In this document: in pieces, positions 29,101 through 38,482 of the stretch | Position numbering within the stretch: the stretch's first letter is position 1 | Layout: every line of letters begins with the position of its first letter | The notes under the pieces: generated by a model | What the model was told of the DNA's origin: nothing | Seen by the model: only the letters and a program-made list of their open reading frames with translations | Databases searched by the model: none | DNA from: Hyphomicrobiaceae bacterium | GTDB taxonomy: Bacteria; Pseudomonadota; Alphaproteobacteria; Rhizobiales; Hyphomicrobiaceae | Direction of reading: 5' to 3' | Assembly: GCA_020442165.1 (NCBI GenBank) | Contig: JAGRKV010000076.1 | Location: 1-64,000, forward strand | DNA length: 64,000 nt | Made by a program: the position numbers and the translations under genes

Positions 29101-29615
29101 CCGCCGCGTACCGCGAACTCACCGGGTTCCATGACAGTGCCTGCGCGCTGGTAGCCGTTCATCTGCAGGCGCTCGGTCAGCCGCTTCATATCGATGCGCT
29201 GGCCGGGCGCCATCTGGCGCATGGCCTTGCGGATGAAGGCACGCGGGGGCACGCGCTGGAGAATAGCGTTGACGGTGGCGAGCACGATGGTTGGCTGCTT
29301 GCCTGCGGCGACAGTCAGTTTCGCGAGCGCCGCCATGCGCTCAGCCACGATGTCGGCGTTGGGGCCGATGCGGTCGTACGGAACGGTGTCCCATGCCGGG
29401 AATGTGATGATGCGAACACCTGGGGCAAAGAAGGCGAGCTGCTGGCGCAACGCTTCCTGCCGGCGATCATCGCGGGCGACATGCAGCAAGGTACGCGCAC
29501 CTTCGCCGTCACCGGCGGACGCCACGAGTTCGGCCAGCACCAGGGCGTCAAGTCCCTCCGGCACGCCTGAGAGCAGGGTGTCGCGGGTCTCGGCGGCGTC
29601 ATCTGGTCTCGACAC
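26118..29615 (-). CDS. mfd: Transcription-repair coupling factor
   Basis: Mfd removes RNA polymerase stalled at DNA damage and recruits UvrA. The 1165-residue protein is full length: UvrB-homology N-terminus, RNAP-interacting domain (GDLVVHADHGIGRF near 510), Walker A GDVGFGKTEV, DEEQHFGV motif, TATPIPRT, and the TRCF C-terminal domain. It precedes acyP. sdhE lies upstream on the same strand. Confidence 0.98.
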   Translation of the reverse strand: MSRPDDAAETRDTLLSGVPEGLDALVLAELVASAGDGEGARTLLHVARDDRRQEALRQQLAFFAPGVRIITFPAWDTVPYDRIGPNADIVAERMAALAKLTVAAGKQPTIVLATVNAILQRVPPRAFIRKAMRQMAPGQRIDMKRLTERLQMNGYQRAGTVMEPGEFAVRGGILDLFPPARSNPVRLDFFGDTLESIKTFDAETQRTLKPVQKLVLLPMSEVAFGEDAVALFRRRYVELFGGNTGDDPLYEAVSAGHRYPGQEHWLPLFHDEMETLLDYLPDVTVSFDHLAEEAIRQRFDLIAEHYEARVEAREAETFGAAPYKPVPPERMYLDGAAWGAALGGHSVFRLSPFDEPAAAHVRAWGGRTGRSFAPERQSGDVNLFDAVVAHILKLQSERRRVVVAAWTPGARERLMSLLGDHGLKEMRKVEHFDELKALPADVTALAVVGVEQGFQTPEVALVAEQDILGDRLVRPRRRMKRAADVLTEATSLSVGDLVVHADHGIGRFAGLKTITALGAPHDCLEITYHGGDKLFLPVENIELLSRYGSDDGNAQLDKLGGVAWQSRKARMKKRLREIAAELIKIAAARQLKEAPAIAPPTGAYDEFVTRFPYDETEDQAASIDSVLEDLNAGRPMDRLVCGDVGFGKTEVALRAAFVAALNGLQVAVVVPTTLLARQHYKTFAERFRGLPVKIAQASRLVGGKELADVKAGLKSGDIDVVIGTHALLGKQIQFARLGLIIIDEEQHFGVVHKERLKKLREDVHVLTLSATPIPRTLQLALTGVRELSLITTPPVDRLAVRTYISPFDPVIVREALRRERYRGGQSFYVVPRIADLDDVAEFLTESVPELKVARAHGQLTPTELEDVMTAFYEGKYDVLLSTAIVESGLDVPNANTLIVHRADMFGLAQLYQLRGRVGRSKTRAYAYFTTPANQTLTEGAEKRLKVLHSLDTLGAGFSLASHDLDIRGAGNLLGQEQSGHIREVGFELYQSMLEEAVAAMKGGDLGEGAEQWTPEISLGTSILIPESYVADLQLRLGLYRRLSGLESRDDIDSFAAELVDRFGEMPVEVRHLLDVMEIKGLCRTAGVAKVDAGPKGAVVAFRKNTFANPEGLVQLMQASRGLVKLQPDHRLVFKADWDLPEKRLKGVRAFIAELADIAAKPRKAA

Positions 29616-29749
29616 GATCTAAGCTTCTCCTTGTCGTCGTCATTTGCTTATCGCCGCTGGCCCGCGATCGGGCGCTTGCGACGCGGGGTGAAGGGGCGCA
29701 ATCCGCCGCTTCATGGTCGATACCTAATCCAACCTAACCGGCAGCAACG

Positions 29750-30052
29750 TCAGGCCGGTTTGCGTGCGGGCAAGCCGTGGAAGCTGCGGATCTCTTCGAT
29801 CAGACCCGCAAAATCGGCGCCAGGCGATGCGTCGCCCTCCAGAATCCATTTCTGAAGTTCAGGGTCGGGCATCTCCAGCAACTTTTCGAACAGCGTCAAG
29901 GCGGCGCCTTCCAGGCCATCGAGGCGGGCGTCGGCAAAGCGCCCAACCAGCCAGTCCATTTCCTTGGTGCCGCGATGGTTGGCACGGTAGGCGGCGCGGC
30001 GGCGGCGGGTCTCGATATTCTGGCTTTGATGGCTTTGCACTGATTTGCTCAT
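29750..30052 (-). CDS. sdhE: Succinate dehydrogenase assembly factor SdhE
   Basis: SdhE helps attach FAD covalently to SdhA. The 100-residue protein has the family signature RRRRAAYRANHRGTKEMD, with the RGxxE motif, and LVGRFAD. The start at 30052 is the second Met of the open frame (MSKSVQ). It is divergent from recG and sits upstream of mfd, an order common in alphaproteobacteria. Confidence 0.94.
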   Translation of the reverse strand: MSKSVQSHQSQNIETRRRRAAYRANHRGTKEMDWLVGRFADARLDGLEGAALTLFEKLLEMPDPELQKWILEGDASPGADFAGLIEEIRSFHGLPARKPA

Positions 30053-30250
30053 TGTGACAGGCGCGGACCACGGCAAGAGGCCACAGCCCGGGATAAACCG
30101 GTCCCGGCGCTTGACGCTTGGCGGGCGACCCGCTTTGCTCGATACCGGTGGAGCGGCTCATATACCGCTCCAGCACCGATCCGCAAAGCAGCCAGCGGCC
30201 GCAGCGCGCAAACGCGCAGCACTCCGGCGTGCATTACCGGTTTTCTTCAC

Positions 30251-32365
30251 ATGCGACCGCCCGAACTTGCACCGCTTTTTGCCTCCGCCCAGTCGCTGGC
30301 GGGTATCGGTCCGCGGCTCGCGATCCTGATGAAAAAGGCGCTGCGCCTGCCGCCGGGGGTTGTCGAGCCGCGGGTCGTCGACGTGCTCTGGCATCTGCCG
30401 ACCGGCGTGATCGACCGGCGCGCGGAGCCCGCGATTGCTGATGCCACACCGGGCACGATCGTGACTCTCAAGGTGCGTGTGCTCAAGCACAAGGCGCCGC
30501 CGCGCGGTAACAACAAGGCACCCTACAAGGTTGCGGTGGAGGACGACACCGGCAAGCTTGATCTCGTCTTCTTCCATGCGGAGCGCAAGTTCATCGAGCG
30601 GCAGTTGCCGATGGGGGATGAACGCTACGTTTCCGGCCGCCTTGAGAAATACGGCGACAACCTGCAGATGGCGCATCCCGACTACATCGTGCCGCCGGAA
30701 GCGCGCGGGGACCTGCCGTTGCTGGAGCCGGTCTATCCGCTGACGGCAGGGCTTTCCGGCAAGGTACTCATCAAGGCGGCGCGGCAGGCCGTCGACAGGA
30801 TCCCTGAGCTTGCCGAGTGGCAGGATCCGCAATGGCGGCATCAGCGCGGCTGGCCTTCGTTTCGCGATTCCCTGCACCTTTTGCATGTGCCCACCGATGC
30901 GGCAGATCTGTCGCCCGGGTCCAAAGCCTGGCAACGGCTCGCCTATGATGAACTGCTGGCGGGCCAGCTTGCACTCGCGCTCGTGCGCCAGCAGGCGAAG
31001 GCACAAAAGGGGCGCGCGGTTCGCGGCGATGGCCGCATCCGCAAGAAGATCATCGCGGCGCTGCCGTTTGCCCTGACAGGATCGCAGGTATCAGCGCTCA
31101 AGGAAATCGCGGACGACATGGCGGCGCCCAACCGCATGCTGCGCTTGCTGCAAGGCGACGTCGGCTCAGGCAAGACGGTGGTGGCGCTGATGGCGATGGC
31201 AATCGCGGTGGAAGCTGGCGCGCAGGCCGCTCTGATGGCTCCCACCGAAGTCCTGGCGCGGCAGCATCTGGAAACGATAGCACCTTTGGCGGAGGCTGCC
31301 GGATTGCGGATTGCCGTGCTGACAGGGCGCGAAAAGGGCAAGGCACGCGACGCAATTCTTGGTGAGCTGAGAGCCGGCGCAATCGACATTCTCATCGGCA
31401 CACATGCGCTTTTCCAGGAGGATGTCGTGTTCAGCGATCTGGCGTTTGCCGTCATCGACGAGCAGCATCGCTTCGGTGTGCATCAGCGGCTGGCCCTACA
31501 GGCCAAAGGGAAGGACGGTGGCGCCAACGTGCTGGTCATGACGGCGACTCCCATTCCGCGCACACTTTTGATGACGCACTACGGCGACCTCGACGTATCG
31601 CGGCTGACGGAGAAGCCCGCCGGGCGCAAGCCTGTTGTCACGAAAGCGGTGCCGATTGATGCGATCGACAAGCTCATCGAACGCATCAGGGCGCAGCTTG
31701 CGGAGGGGGCGCAGGTCTATTGGGTCTGCCCGCTGATCGAGAGTTCGGAGAAGTCCGAACTTGCCGCCGCCGAGGAACGGCACGCACATCTTGTACAGCG
31801 CCTGGGGGAAAACGTCGGCCTGCTGCACGGCGCAATGTCGGGCCCGGCGAAGGACGCAACGATGGCCGCCTTCGCGGCAAACGAGCTCAAGGTGCTCGTT
31901 GCAACGACGGTGATCGAGGTCGGTGTCAACGTGCCCAATGCCAACATCATGGTGATCGAGCATGCCGAGCGTTTCGGGCTGGCGCAGCTTCACCAGTTGC
32001 GCGGTCGCGTTGGGCGTGGCGTGCGCGAAAGCTTCTGCATGCTGCTCTACAAAGCGCCATTGGGCGAGACGGCTGAAGCACGGATCAAGATGATGGAGGA
32101 CACCGAAGACGGCTTCCTCATCGCCGAGAAGGATCTTGAACTGCGCGGCGGCGGCGAAGTGCTGGGCGCGCGCCAGTCGGGCCTGCCGGAATTCCGCGTG
32201 GCTGACGTGCCGGGTTTCGAGGTGCTGCTGGCGGCGGCGCGCGATGACGCGCAGCTCGTTCTAGAAACCGATCCTGAGCTTTCGGGTTCGCGCGGCCGTG
32301 CATTGCGCGCCCTGCTTTACCTATTTGAGTGCGACGAGGCGGTGCGGCTGTTCCGAGCGGCGTGA
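30251..32365 (+). CDS. recG: ATP-dependent DNA helicase RecG
   Basis: RecG reverses stalled forks and processes branched DNA. The 704-residue protein contains an N-terminal wedge (OB) domain with ADATPGTIVTLKVRV, Walker A GDVGSGKTVVAL, the DEQHRFGV box, TATPIPRT, and the C-terminal helicase and TRG motifs (RGRVGRGVRESF). Length is standard. Confidence 0.97.
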   Translation: MRPPELAPLFASAQSLAGIGPRLAILMKKALRLPPGVVEPRVVDVLWHLPTGVIDRRAEPAIADATPGTIVTLKVRVLKHKAPPRGNNKAPYKVAVEDDTGKLDLVFFHAERKFIERQLPMGDERYVSGRLEKYGDNLQMAHPDYIVPPEARGDLPLLEPVYPLTAGLSGKVLIKAARQAVDRIPELAEWQDPQWRHQRGWPSFRDSLHLLHVPTDAADLSPGSKAWQRLAYDELLAGQLALALVRQQAKAQKGRAVRGDGRIRKKIIAALPFALTGSQVSALKEIADDMAAPNRMLRLLQGDVGSGKTVVALMAMAIAVEAGAQAALMAPTEVLARQHLETIAPLAEAAGLRIAVLTGREKGKARDAILGELRAGAIDILIGTHALFQEDVVFSDLAFAVIDEQHRFGVHQRLALQAKGKDGGANVLVMTATPIPRTLLMTHYGDLDVSRLTEKPAGRKPVVTKAVPIDAIDKLIERIRAQLAEGAQVYWVCPLIESSEKSELAAAEERHAHLVQRLGENVGLLHGAMSGPAKDATMAAFAANELKVLVATTVIEVGVNVPNANIMVIEHAERFGLAQLHQLRGRVGRGVRESFCMLLYKAPLGETAEARIKMMEDTEDGFLIAEKDLELRGGGEVLGARQSGLPEFRVADVPGFEVLLAAARDDAQLVLETDPELSGSRGRALRALLYLFECDEAVRLFRAA

Positions 32366-32374
32366 GCGCTACGC

Positions 32375-33379
32375 TCAACTGCCGAATACGACGCTCGCCT
32401 GCCCCAGGTAAAGCAGCAGCGTGGGGCGTTCGTTGTCGTTGTCAGTGATGGCATAAACGCGGTTGTCGGCGGCGGATGCGAGCCCCTCGATCTCCTTTTC
32501 GACCCTGTAGCCGCGCTCGCGGAAGAACGGTACGAGGTCGATCGCCAAGCGCTTCGACAGCACCGGCTGCTCACCGGTTGAACCCGCATCAGGCGCGCTA
32601 CCAAGATCCGTGATCGTTATCCATTTCACGGCGTGCTTGCCGCCCTTGCCGTCACGCTCGATGACGGCGAAGCGGTTTGCCCCCAAATGCACGATGTCGC
32701 TCAGGCCAGTGAAATTGCCCGACTCCAGCAACTCGAGCGGGTAATAGTGGAAGGTCCAAGTTCTGCTGGAAAGATCGACCACACCAATCCTTGTCAAACC
32801 CTCTGCATCGCCATCGATGCCGGATTGGAACGACACGACCAGCCTATCCGCCACGCCGGGGTCCTGCGCATAGGCGACACCTTCAAAACCACGATCCGTC
32901 ACTCGCGCAGCGATTGCCGGTGGCAGTTCGATGGACCGCAACAAGCGCCCCTCGGCATTGACCTCGACAAGCACGTTTGACCGCGTGCTGCCCGCTTTGC
33001 CTTCGGACGCGAGCCAGAAGCCGCCGCCGGGTACGATGGCGAGCCCCTCGCAATCGAGCTTGGTGAAACCCGGAGCGGAAATGCCGATCTGACGCACGAC
33101 GCGGGGCGCGCCGTTCGCCACAGATATCTCGACAATCCGTAATGGCGGCGAGTCATGGTCTGTCACGGCGAACAGACGGTGGGGATCGGTCGGATGCGCC
33201 GCTAGCGACGATAGCGTGCCCCAGGACGGGCCTTCGCCAGCGGCGACCTCCATGATGTCCGGCGGACCAACTGTGCGCCGGTTGGGCGGCTTGACCCGCC
33301 GCCCCTGCTCACTGTCTAACGCTTTTTCGAATAGACCGCGAAGAAAGTTCCATAGGGCTTCGATCAGGCGATCGATCAT
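32375..33379 (-). CDS. Phytase-like/esterase-like domain protein
   Basis: This 334-residue protein has the repeated features of the phytase-like beta-propeller family: FTKLDCEGLAIVPGGGFWL, DRGFEGVAYAQDP, and IEGLASAADNRVYAITDND, which look like calcium-binding turns. An N-terminal amphipathic segment (MIDRLIEALWNFLRGLF) precedes it and there is no clear signal peptide. It converges on recG within 9 bases. The substrate is unknown; the name is that of the domain, not a proven activity. Confidence 0.8.
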   Translation of the reverse strand: MIDRLIEALWNFLRGLFEKALDSEQGRRVKPPNRRTVGPPDIMEVAAGEGPSWGTLSSLAAHPTDPHRLFAVTDHDSPPLRIVEISVANGAPRVVRQIGISAPGFTKLDCEGLAIVPGGGFWLASEGKAGSTRSNVLVEVNAEGRLLRSIELPPAIAARVTDRGFEGVAYAQDPGVADRLVVSFQSGIDGDAEGLTRIGVVDLSSRTWTFHYYPLELLESGNFTGLSDIVHLGANRFAVIERDGKGGKHAVKWITITDLGSAPDAGSTGEQPVLSKRLAIDLVPFFRERGYRVEKEIEGLASAADNRVYAITDNDNERPTLLLYLGQASVVFGS

Positions 33380-33479
33380 GGGGGTCACGCAATAATTGCC
33401 GCAACTGTTTCGCATCCTATCAGTGCGGCAACTTCCAGAGCAGCGAATTCGTATGCACCGGAATTCGGGGCGCGCGCTG

Positions 33480-33519
33480 CACCAAAAGCTAGAGGCCCCG
33501 CCGTTGCCGGCGGAGCCTC
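33480..33519 (-). terminator. hppA terminator
   Basis: On the minus strand GAGGC-x-CCGCCG pairs with CGGCGG-x-GCCTC around a 4-base loop, with one mismatch, then TAGCTTTTGG follows. It sits just after the hppA stop. Confidence 0.8.
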
Positions 33520-33551
33520 ATGCTGCGACCTGGTAATGCGGCTCGTGCCGA

Positions 33552-35705
33552 TCAGTGCGCGAGCACTGCCAACAGCAGCAACGCCACGATGTTGGTGATC
33601 TTGATCGCTGGGTTGACGGCGGGACCAGCGGTATCCTTGTAGGGGTCGCCGACGGTGTCACCCGTAACCGATGCCTTGTGCGCCTCGGTGCCCTTCAGAT
33701 GCTTGACGCCGTCCTTGTCGATGAAGCCGTCCTCGAAGGACTTCTTGGCGTTGTCCCATGCACCGCCGCCCGAAGTCATCGAGATGGCGACGAAGAGACC
33801 GGTGACGATAACGCCGAGGAGCATCGCACCCACCGCCGAGAAGGCAGCGCCCTTGCCGGCAATCATGTTGACGACAACGAACATCACGATCGGCGAGAGC
33901 ACTGGCAGCAGCGACGGAATAACCATCTCCTTGATCGCAGCCTTGGTCAGCAGGTCAACCGCGCGAGCATAGTCGGGCTTCGACGTACCCTTCATGATGC
34001 CTGGGTCAGCCTTGAACTGGCGGCGCACTTCTTCAACGATCGAACCTGCAGCGCGCCCAACCGCCGTCATGGCAATGCCGCCAAACAGGTAGGGGATGAG
34101 ACCGCCAAGCAGCAGGCCAACGACGACATAGGGATTGTCCAGGCCGAAATTGATCTTCACATCCTTGAAGAACTGGAATGTCGTCGACCCCGGCTTGTTG
34201 GCCTCGTGAATGAAGTGCTGGAGGTCGTAGTTGTATGCCGCAAACAGCACCAGCGCGCCGAGACCGGCCGATCCGATCGCATAGCCCTTGGTGACGGCTT
34301 TGGTGGTGTTGCCGACGGCATCGAGCGCATCGGTAGCCTGACGGACTTCCTTGGGAAGACCAGCCATCTCGGCAATGCCGCCGGCGTTATCGGTAACGGG
34401 GCCGAAGGCGTCGAGAGCCACGATCATGCCCGCGAGGCCGAGCATGGTGGTGGTGGCGATGGCAGTACCGAAGAGGCCACCGAGGTTGTAGGTGAGCAGG
34501 ATGCCGGCGATGATGGCCAGCGTCGGCAGCGCGGTTGCTTCAAGGCTGACCGCGAGGCCCTGGATGACGTTGGTGCCGTGGCCCGTCACCGACGCCTGCG
34601 AGATTGAACGGACAGGACGGTAGCCGATACCAGTGTAGTACTCCGTGATCCAGACGATGGCGCCGGTCAGCGCCAGGCCGACAAGGCCGCACATGAACAG
34701 GTTCTGGCCGGTGATGACGAAATCGCCGACGCGGCCGACTTCGCCGAAGCCGCCCAGCACGTATTCCGTGGCAACCCACAAGCCGCCAACCGAGAGCACG
34801 CCTGACGCGATCACGCCACGGTAGAGAGCGCCCATGATCGAGCCATTGGAGCCCAGTTTGACGAAGAACGTCCCGATGATCGATGTGACGATGCAAGCTG
34901 CGCAGATTGCCAGCGGATAGACCATCAGGGCGGCCACGTTGGACTGTTCTGCAAACAGGATCGCTGCGAGGACCATGGTGGCGACCACTGTCACCGCATA
35001 GGTTTCGAACAGGTCGGCGGCCATGCCGGCGCAGTCACCGACGTTGTCGCCGACGTTGTCAGCAATCGTTGCGGGGTTGCGGGGATCATCCTCAGGAATG
35101 CCCGCTTCCACCTTGCCGACGAGGTCACCACCGACGTCCGCACCCTTGGTGAAGATGCCACCGCCAAGTCGCGCGAAGATCGAGATGAGCGATGCGCCAA
35201 AGCCCAGCGCAACGAGAGCGTCTTTGACGGTCGAGTCAGTCACCGAATACCCCAGGACACCGGTCAGGATGTAGAAGTAGACCGCGACACCGAGCAGCGC
35301 GAGACCGGCAACCAGCATGCCTGTCACAGCGCCTGACTTGAAGGCGAGGTCCAAACCGCCGGCCAGAGACTGCGTGGCGGCCTGGGCGGTGCGCACGTTG
35401 GCACGTACGGAAACATTCATGCCGATGTAGCCAGCCAGGCCAGAGAGAACTGCACCGATCAGATAGCCCAGCGCGACAAGAGGGCCGAGCAACAGCCATG
35501 CCGCGATGAAGACGACAACGCCGACCATGGCGATCGTCGTATACTGGCGGTTCAGGTAAGCCTGGGCACCTTCGCGCACGGCGCCCGATATTTCCTGCAT
35601 CCGCGCCGAGCCGGTATCAGATTTCATCACGAATTGAATTGTGTAGGCGGCATAAAGTAAGGACAACGCCCCGCAGGCGATGATTCCCCAGAGAAATTCG
35701 GTCAT
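33552..35705 (-). CDS. hppA: Membrane-bound H+-pyrophosphatase, K+-independent type
   Basis: This enzyme couples pyrophosphate hydrolysis to proton pumping across the inner membrane. The 717-residue protein has about 16 membrane helices and the substrate motifs [36 protein letters not shown] and [11 protein letters not shown]. The residue after GNTT is Lys469 ([10 protein letters not shown]), which marks the K+-independent proton-pumping class rather than the K+-dependent one, which has Ala. AGGGGA lies 8 bases before the start, and a terminator hairpin follows. Confidence 0.96.
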   Translation of the reverse strand: MTEFLWGIIACGALSLLYAAYTIQFVMKSDTGSARMQEISGAVREGAQAYLNRQYTTIAMVGVVVFIAAWLLLGPLVALGYLIGAVLSGLAGYIGMNVSVRANVRTAQAATQSLAGGLDLAFKSGAVTGMLVAGLALLGVAVYFYILTGVLGYSVTDSTVKDALVALGFGASLISIFARLGGGIFTKGADVGGDLVGKVEAGIPEDDPRNPATIADNVGDNVGDCAGMAADLFETYAVTVVATMVLAAILFAEQSNVAALMVYPLAICAACIVTSIIGTFFVKLGSNGSIMGALYRGVIASGVLSVGGLWVATEYVLGGFGEVGRVGDFVITGQNLFMCGLVGLALTGAIVWITEYYTGIGYRPVRSISQASVTGHGTNVIQGLAVSLEATALPTLAIIAGILLTYNLGGLFGTAIATTTMLGLAGMIVALDAFGPVTDNAGGIAEMAGLPKEVRQATDALDAVGNTTKAVTKGYAIGSAGLGALVLFAAYNYDLQHFIHEANKPGSTTFQFFKDVKINFGLDNPYVVVGLLLGGLIPYLFGGIAMTAVGRAAGSIVEEVRRQFKADPGIMKGTSKPDYARAVDLLTKAAIKEMVIPSLLPVLSPIVMFVVVNMIAGKGAAFSAVGAMLLGVIVTGLFVAISMTSGGGAWDNAKKSFEDGFIDKDGVKHLKGTEAHKASVTGDTVGDPYKDTAGPAVNPAIKITNIVALLLLAVLAH

Positions 35706-36052
35706 GTTGGACGTCCCCTATGGTGCCCGGTGCCGGGTGTGGCTTGTACGGCGCTCTTATTCGTTAAGTGTGCGTCACGCAACTGATCTGCCGTGACTCT
35801 TTTTTGCCTGCCACACATCGCATTTAGAGATGTGCGCGCGGAAGATGCCAAATGTGCTGCAGCGTTGCAACAACAGCACATCCCACTTTTGGTCGCATCC
35901 CTTAGTAAATCGAAAGATTCCTTCTATTCATCCTTGCAGTGCACGCAGCGAATTTGTGCTAAGCCGAACTCATCCTGGCATGGCGGAAATTGCTCTATAT
36001 CAATTTTTGCTAATGTCGCGACTTTCACAATCGCACCCCAGAGACGTCTCCA
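35706..36052. other. Divergent promoter region of hppA and the DUF937 gene
   Basis: About 350 bases, noticeably richer in A and T than its surroundings. A short inverted repeat CACATC/GATGTG lies near 35814-35833. Promoters for both flanking genes should be here, but I cannot place them. Confidence 0.5.
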
Positions 36053-36994
36053 GTGAAAACCATCAAGCAGGCATTGGCGGGCTCAATCAGCAGCCCTGCC
36101 GTCATAGAACTTTCAAAGGCTTTCGGTCTGGATCCGGAGCACGCGCAACGCGCTCTCGGTTCGGTCATCGATCAATTCACGCAACGGCTGGAGCGCAACA
36201 CGCTGTCCCGCGGCGGTCTGGCCGACCTCATTCGCGCGGTTGGTGACTCTCACCACGAGACCTACCTGAAGGATCCCAACCTTCTGCGTTCGCCGGGCAT
36301 GGAGCGGGATGGCAAGGCCATTCTGGATCACGTCTTCTGGTCCAAGGATACCAGCCGGGGGGTCGCCGCACGGGCGGCTCGCGCTTCAGGCCTGCCCGCC
36401 GAAACCATCGAGGACATGCTCCCGTCCATCGCCTCCTTGTCGATGGGTGAACTGACGCGGGCTGCAAGCGGGCCATTCGACGAAATCCTGCGGCGCATTC
36501 CCGGCCTCGATGATGCCCTGCACGAAATGCAGCGGCGGAGCGGCGGCGGTTCGAGTGGTGATTATGGCCGCTATGATGGAGGCCCGGCAGCCACACCGAT
36601 CGAACGCCCCATGGATACCGGGGCACGCTCCAGCGGTTCGCTCCCCGAGCAGCACCCGCTTCCGATCCCTGGGGATGATCTGCCATCTCCTGATCGCGGC
36701 GGTTCACGCTATGATGATCTGTCCGACATCCTTCGCCGTGGTGGCTTCAGGATTCCTGGCGGGAGCGGCAACGGCGGCGGCGTGCGCCTGCCACAAGAAC
36801 TCCCAGACAACATCCCGGGCGGCTCCGGCGGCATGGTGGGGGGCACGCTCTATAATATCATTCGCGCGGTGCTTGGCGCGCTTCTCGGCTTCCAGAGCCG
36901 TGGCCTTTTATCCTGGCTGATACGGCTGATCGTCGTGCGATGGGGCTGGGGTTTCCTGCAGCGCATCCTGAGCCGTGTACTGCTCGGACGCTGA
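36053..36994 (+). CDS. DUF937-containing membrane-anchored protein
   Basis: This 313-residue protein starts with GTG at 36053 with only a weak ribosome-binding site. The N-terminal ~140 residues resemble DUF937 (VIDQFTQRLERN, LRSPGMERDGKAILDHVFWS). A Gly/Ser/Pro-rich linker runs from ~160 to ~250 (RRSGGGSSGDYGRYDGG). The C-terminus has hydrophobic segments (GTLYNIIRAVLGALLGF, SWLIRLIVVRWGWGFL) that probably anchor it. Function unknown. A hairpin terminator follows. Confidence 0.75.
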   Translation: MKTIKQALAGSISSPAVIELSKAFGLDPEHAQRALGSVIDQFTQRLERNTLSRGGLADLIRAVGDSHHETYLKDPNLLRSPGMERDGKAILDHVFWSKDTSRGVAARAARASGLPAETIEDMLPSIASLSMGELTRAASGPFDEILRRIPGLDDALHEMQRRSGGGSSGDYGRYDGGPAATPIERPMDTGARSSGSLPEQHPLPIPGDDLPSPDRGGSRYDDLSDILRRGGFRIPGGSGNGGGVRLPQELPDNIPGGSGGMVGGTLYNIIRAVLGALLGFQSRGLLSWLIRLIVVRWGWGFLQRILSRVLLGR

Positions 36995-37039
36995 ACTTTT
37001 CCAGCCCCGATCGCGAATATCGCTTTGTCAATACGGATA

Positions 37040-37070
37040 GCCCCGGCGCGATGCGCCGGGGCATTGTTTA
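37040..37070. terminator. Bidirectional terminator hairpin
   Basis: GCCCCGGCGC (37040-37049) pairs perfectly with GCGCCGGGGC (37053-37062) around a 3-base loop; ATTGTTTA follows on the plus strand. It separates two convergent genes and can serve both. Confidence 0.85.
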
Positions 37071-37090
37071 TGTTGGCCATCCGCGTGAGA

Positions 37091-37441
37091 TTACTTGCAG
37101 GGCCGGCCAAGCACCTCGCAGCTCCAGCCGCTCGGCCCGACGCTGCATTTTGCGGACTTCGAGGACGCTTTGCGATACCTCGCCCAATCCGTACCGTATT
37201 CAGCGGCCGTGAAGCCCTGCCAGGAATCGACCGCCTGATACATGGCCGCCTTTTTGCTGCTCGCGCCGGCCGAAGTGCCGGTATGGAAGTGGTCGGCCAT
37301 GCAAACCTTGCGACCTTCCTTCCGGACACTATGGAGGAATTGACCGAGGCCAGTATCGTCGGCCCGGACCGAAACTGCGGATGCTAGGACACCCGCACAC
37401 ATGCTCACCGCTGCGACGCAGGCTGAAATTTTTTTCATCAT
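37091..37441 (-). CDS. Small secreted protein of unknown function
   Basis: This 116-residue protein has a signal peptide (MMKKISACVAAVSMCAGVL, ending near VRADDTG). The mature chain has cysteines at KVCMAD, AKCSVG, WSCEVL and PCK, plus aromatic motifs DSWQGFTAAEYG. No family recognised. It converges on the DUF937 gene. Confidence 0.75.
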   Translation of the reverse strand: MMKKISACVAAVSMCAGVLASAVSVRADDTGLGQFLHSVRKEGRKVCMADHFHTGTSAGASSKKAAMYQAVDSWQGFTAAEYGTDWARYRKASSKSAKCSVGPSGWSCEVLGRPCK

Positions 37442-37828
37442 GGCATCAGGCCTTCTTCATTTTGGAAGCGCAAATCGTGCGGAAAGCTGCCTGATTCACC
37501 GAGCAAGTTCGACGCTCTATATCATCCAGCGCTGAAAATGCTCAGGGTCGCGGCAACAAGGCCACATTCCGTGAACGTCAGGCCGACGCGGATCAGTGAT
37601 ATGACGATATGGCAGGTTTTCCGGGCGGGCCGAGGCTGGGTTGGAAGCAACATCAAGGCCGTGCTACGGGGTCGCTGCCCTGGCAATGCACTTTCAAACG
37701 GCATCCCGGCGTTGTATCCGCCGGTCGAATTGCGCCAGCCGTCTCATAGCCTGGGCGGGTTGACCCAACTTCCTAGGAAGACGCCAGACGCCGTAGCGCT
37801 TGCCCGCGGAGACGTTCATTCAAGCGGG
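37442..37828. other. Gene-free stretch
   Basis: About 390 bases. A plus-strand frame at 37538-38023 overlaps the next real gene on the other strand and looks spurious. I see no RNA gene or hairpin of note. Confidence 0.5.
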
Positions 37829-38482
37829 TCAGAACAGCGGCTCGACATCGTAGCGGTGTCCGGCTGCCGTGATGCCACGGATCGCGGCCGTGCCATCGCT
37901 GGCGATTGCGATATGCGCGGTGACATCGCGGGCATTGACTTCCTTTTCCAGTTCCCGGCCGGTGCCTTCCGGGACGAAGAATTTCTCGATGCCATAGTCG
38001 ACGGTGATCGTGCCTCCGGTTGATGTCACCTGCCGAGGCGCATAGGTGACGCGGCCTGCAATTGTGATCTCTTCGGGAGTGTCTGGCTTACCGCGCTGGC
38101 GAGCGGCCGCTGCCGGTTCCCAGTTTCCGTCCTTGCGGACGAGGCGGACATAAATGCGATCGCCGCGTGCCAGCTGCTCCGATACGAGGGCTTGGGGCAA
38201 CCGCGATATGCCGTAGCTCAAGGTGACGTAATCACCTCGGAACAAATCACGCGGGTCTACCGGCACCACCTTGAGGTCGATCTGGCGACCGGAGGCGATG
38301 AGGTTTTCCCTGCTCACAATCATTTGCAGCAGTGCCGCCGCCTGAAGCAGCGCCACGATGGCGATCAGCGCATATCGCCAGCGAGCTAGCCACGAAGTGA
38401 AGCGGATACCCGAGGCATCGGCAGCGCGCGCACCTTCGTGCGTTGCGTTTGCCATCATTTGACTGGGCGTGTTGGTGCTCAT
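37829..38482 (-). CDS. GDYXXLXY-domain membrane-anchored protein
   Basis: The 217-residue protein has one N-terminal membrane segment (WRYALIAIVALLQAAALLQMI) and then an outside domain with the family motif DYVTLSY (in RDLFRGDYVTLSYGIS). The ATG at 38482 overlaps the stop of the upstream DUF2157 gene (ATGA). The two families are frequently found together, even fused. Role unknown. The open frame extends to 39574 but that part is out of frame with the DUF2157 gene and not coding. Confidence 0.88.
   Translation of the reverse strand: MSTNTPSQMMANATHEGARAADASGIRFTSWLARWRYALIAIVALLQAAALLQMIVSRENLIASGRQIDLKVVPVDPRDLFRGDYVTLSYGISRLPQALVSEQLARGDRIYVRLVRKDGNWEPAAAARQRGKPDTPEEITIAGRVTYAPRQVTSTGGTITVDYGIEKFFVPEGTGRELEKEVNARDVTAHIAIASDGTAAIRGITAAGHRYDVEPLF

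Noticed and set aside
33555..34607. 350-codon frame antisense to hppA
   Set aside because: Shadow of the pyrophosphatase; low-complexity His/Arg/Glu composition.
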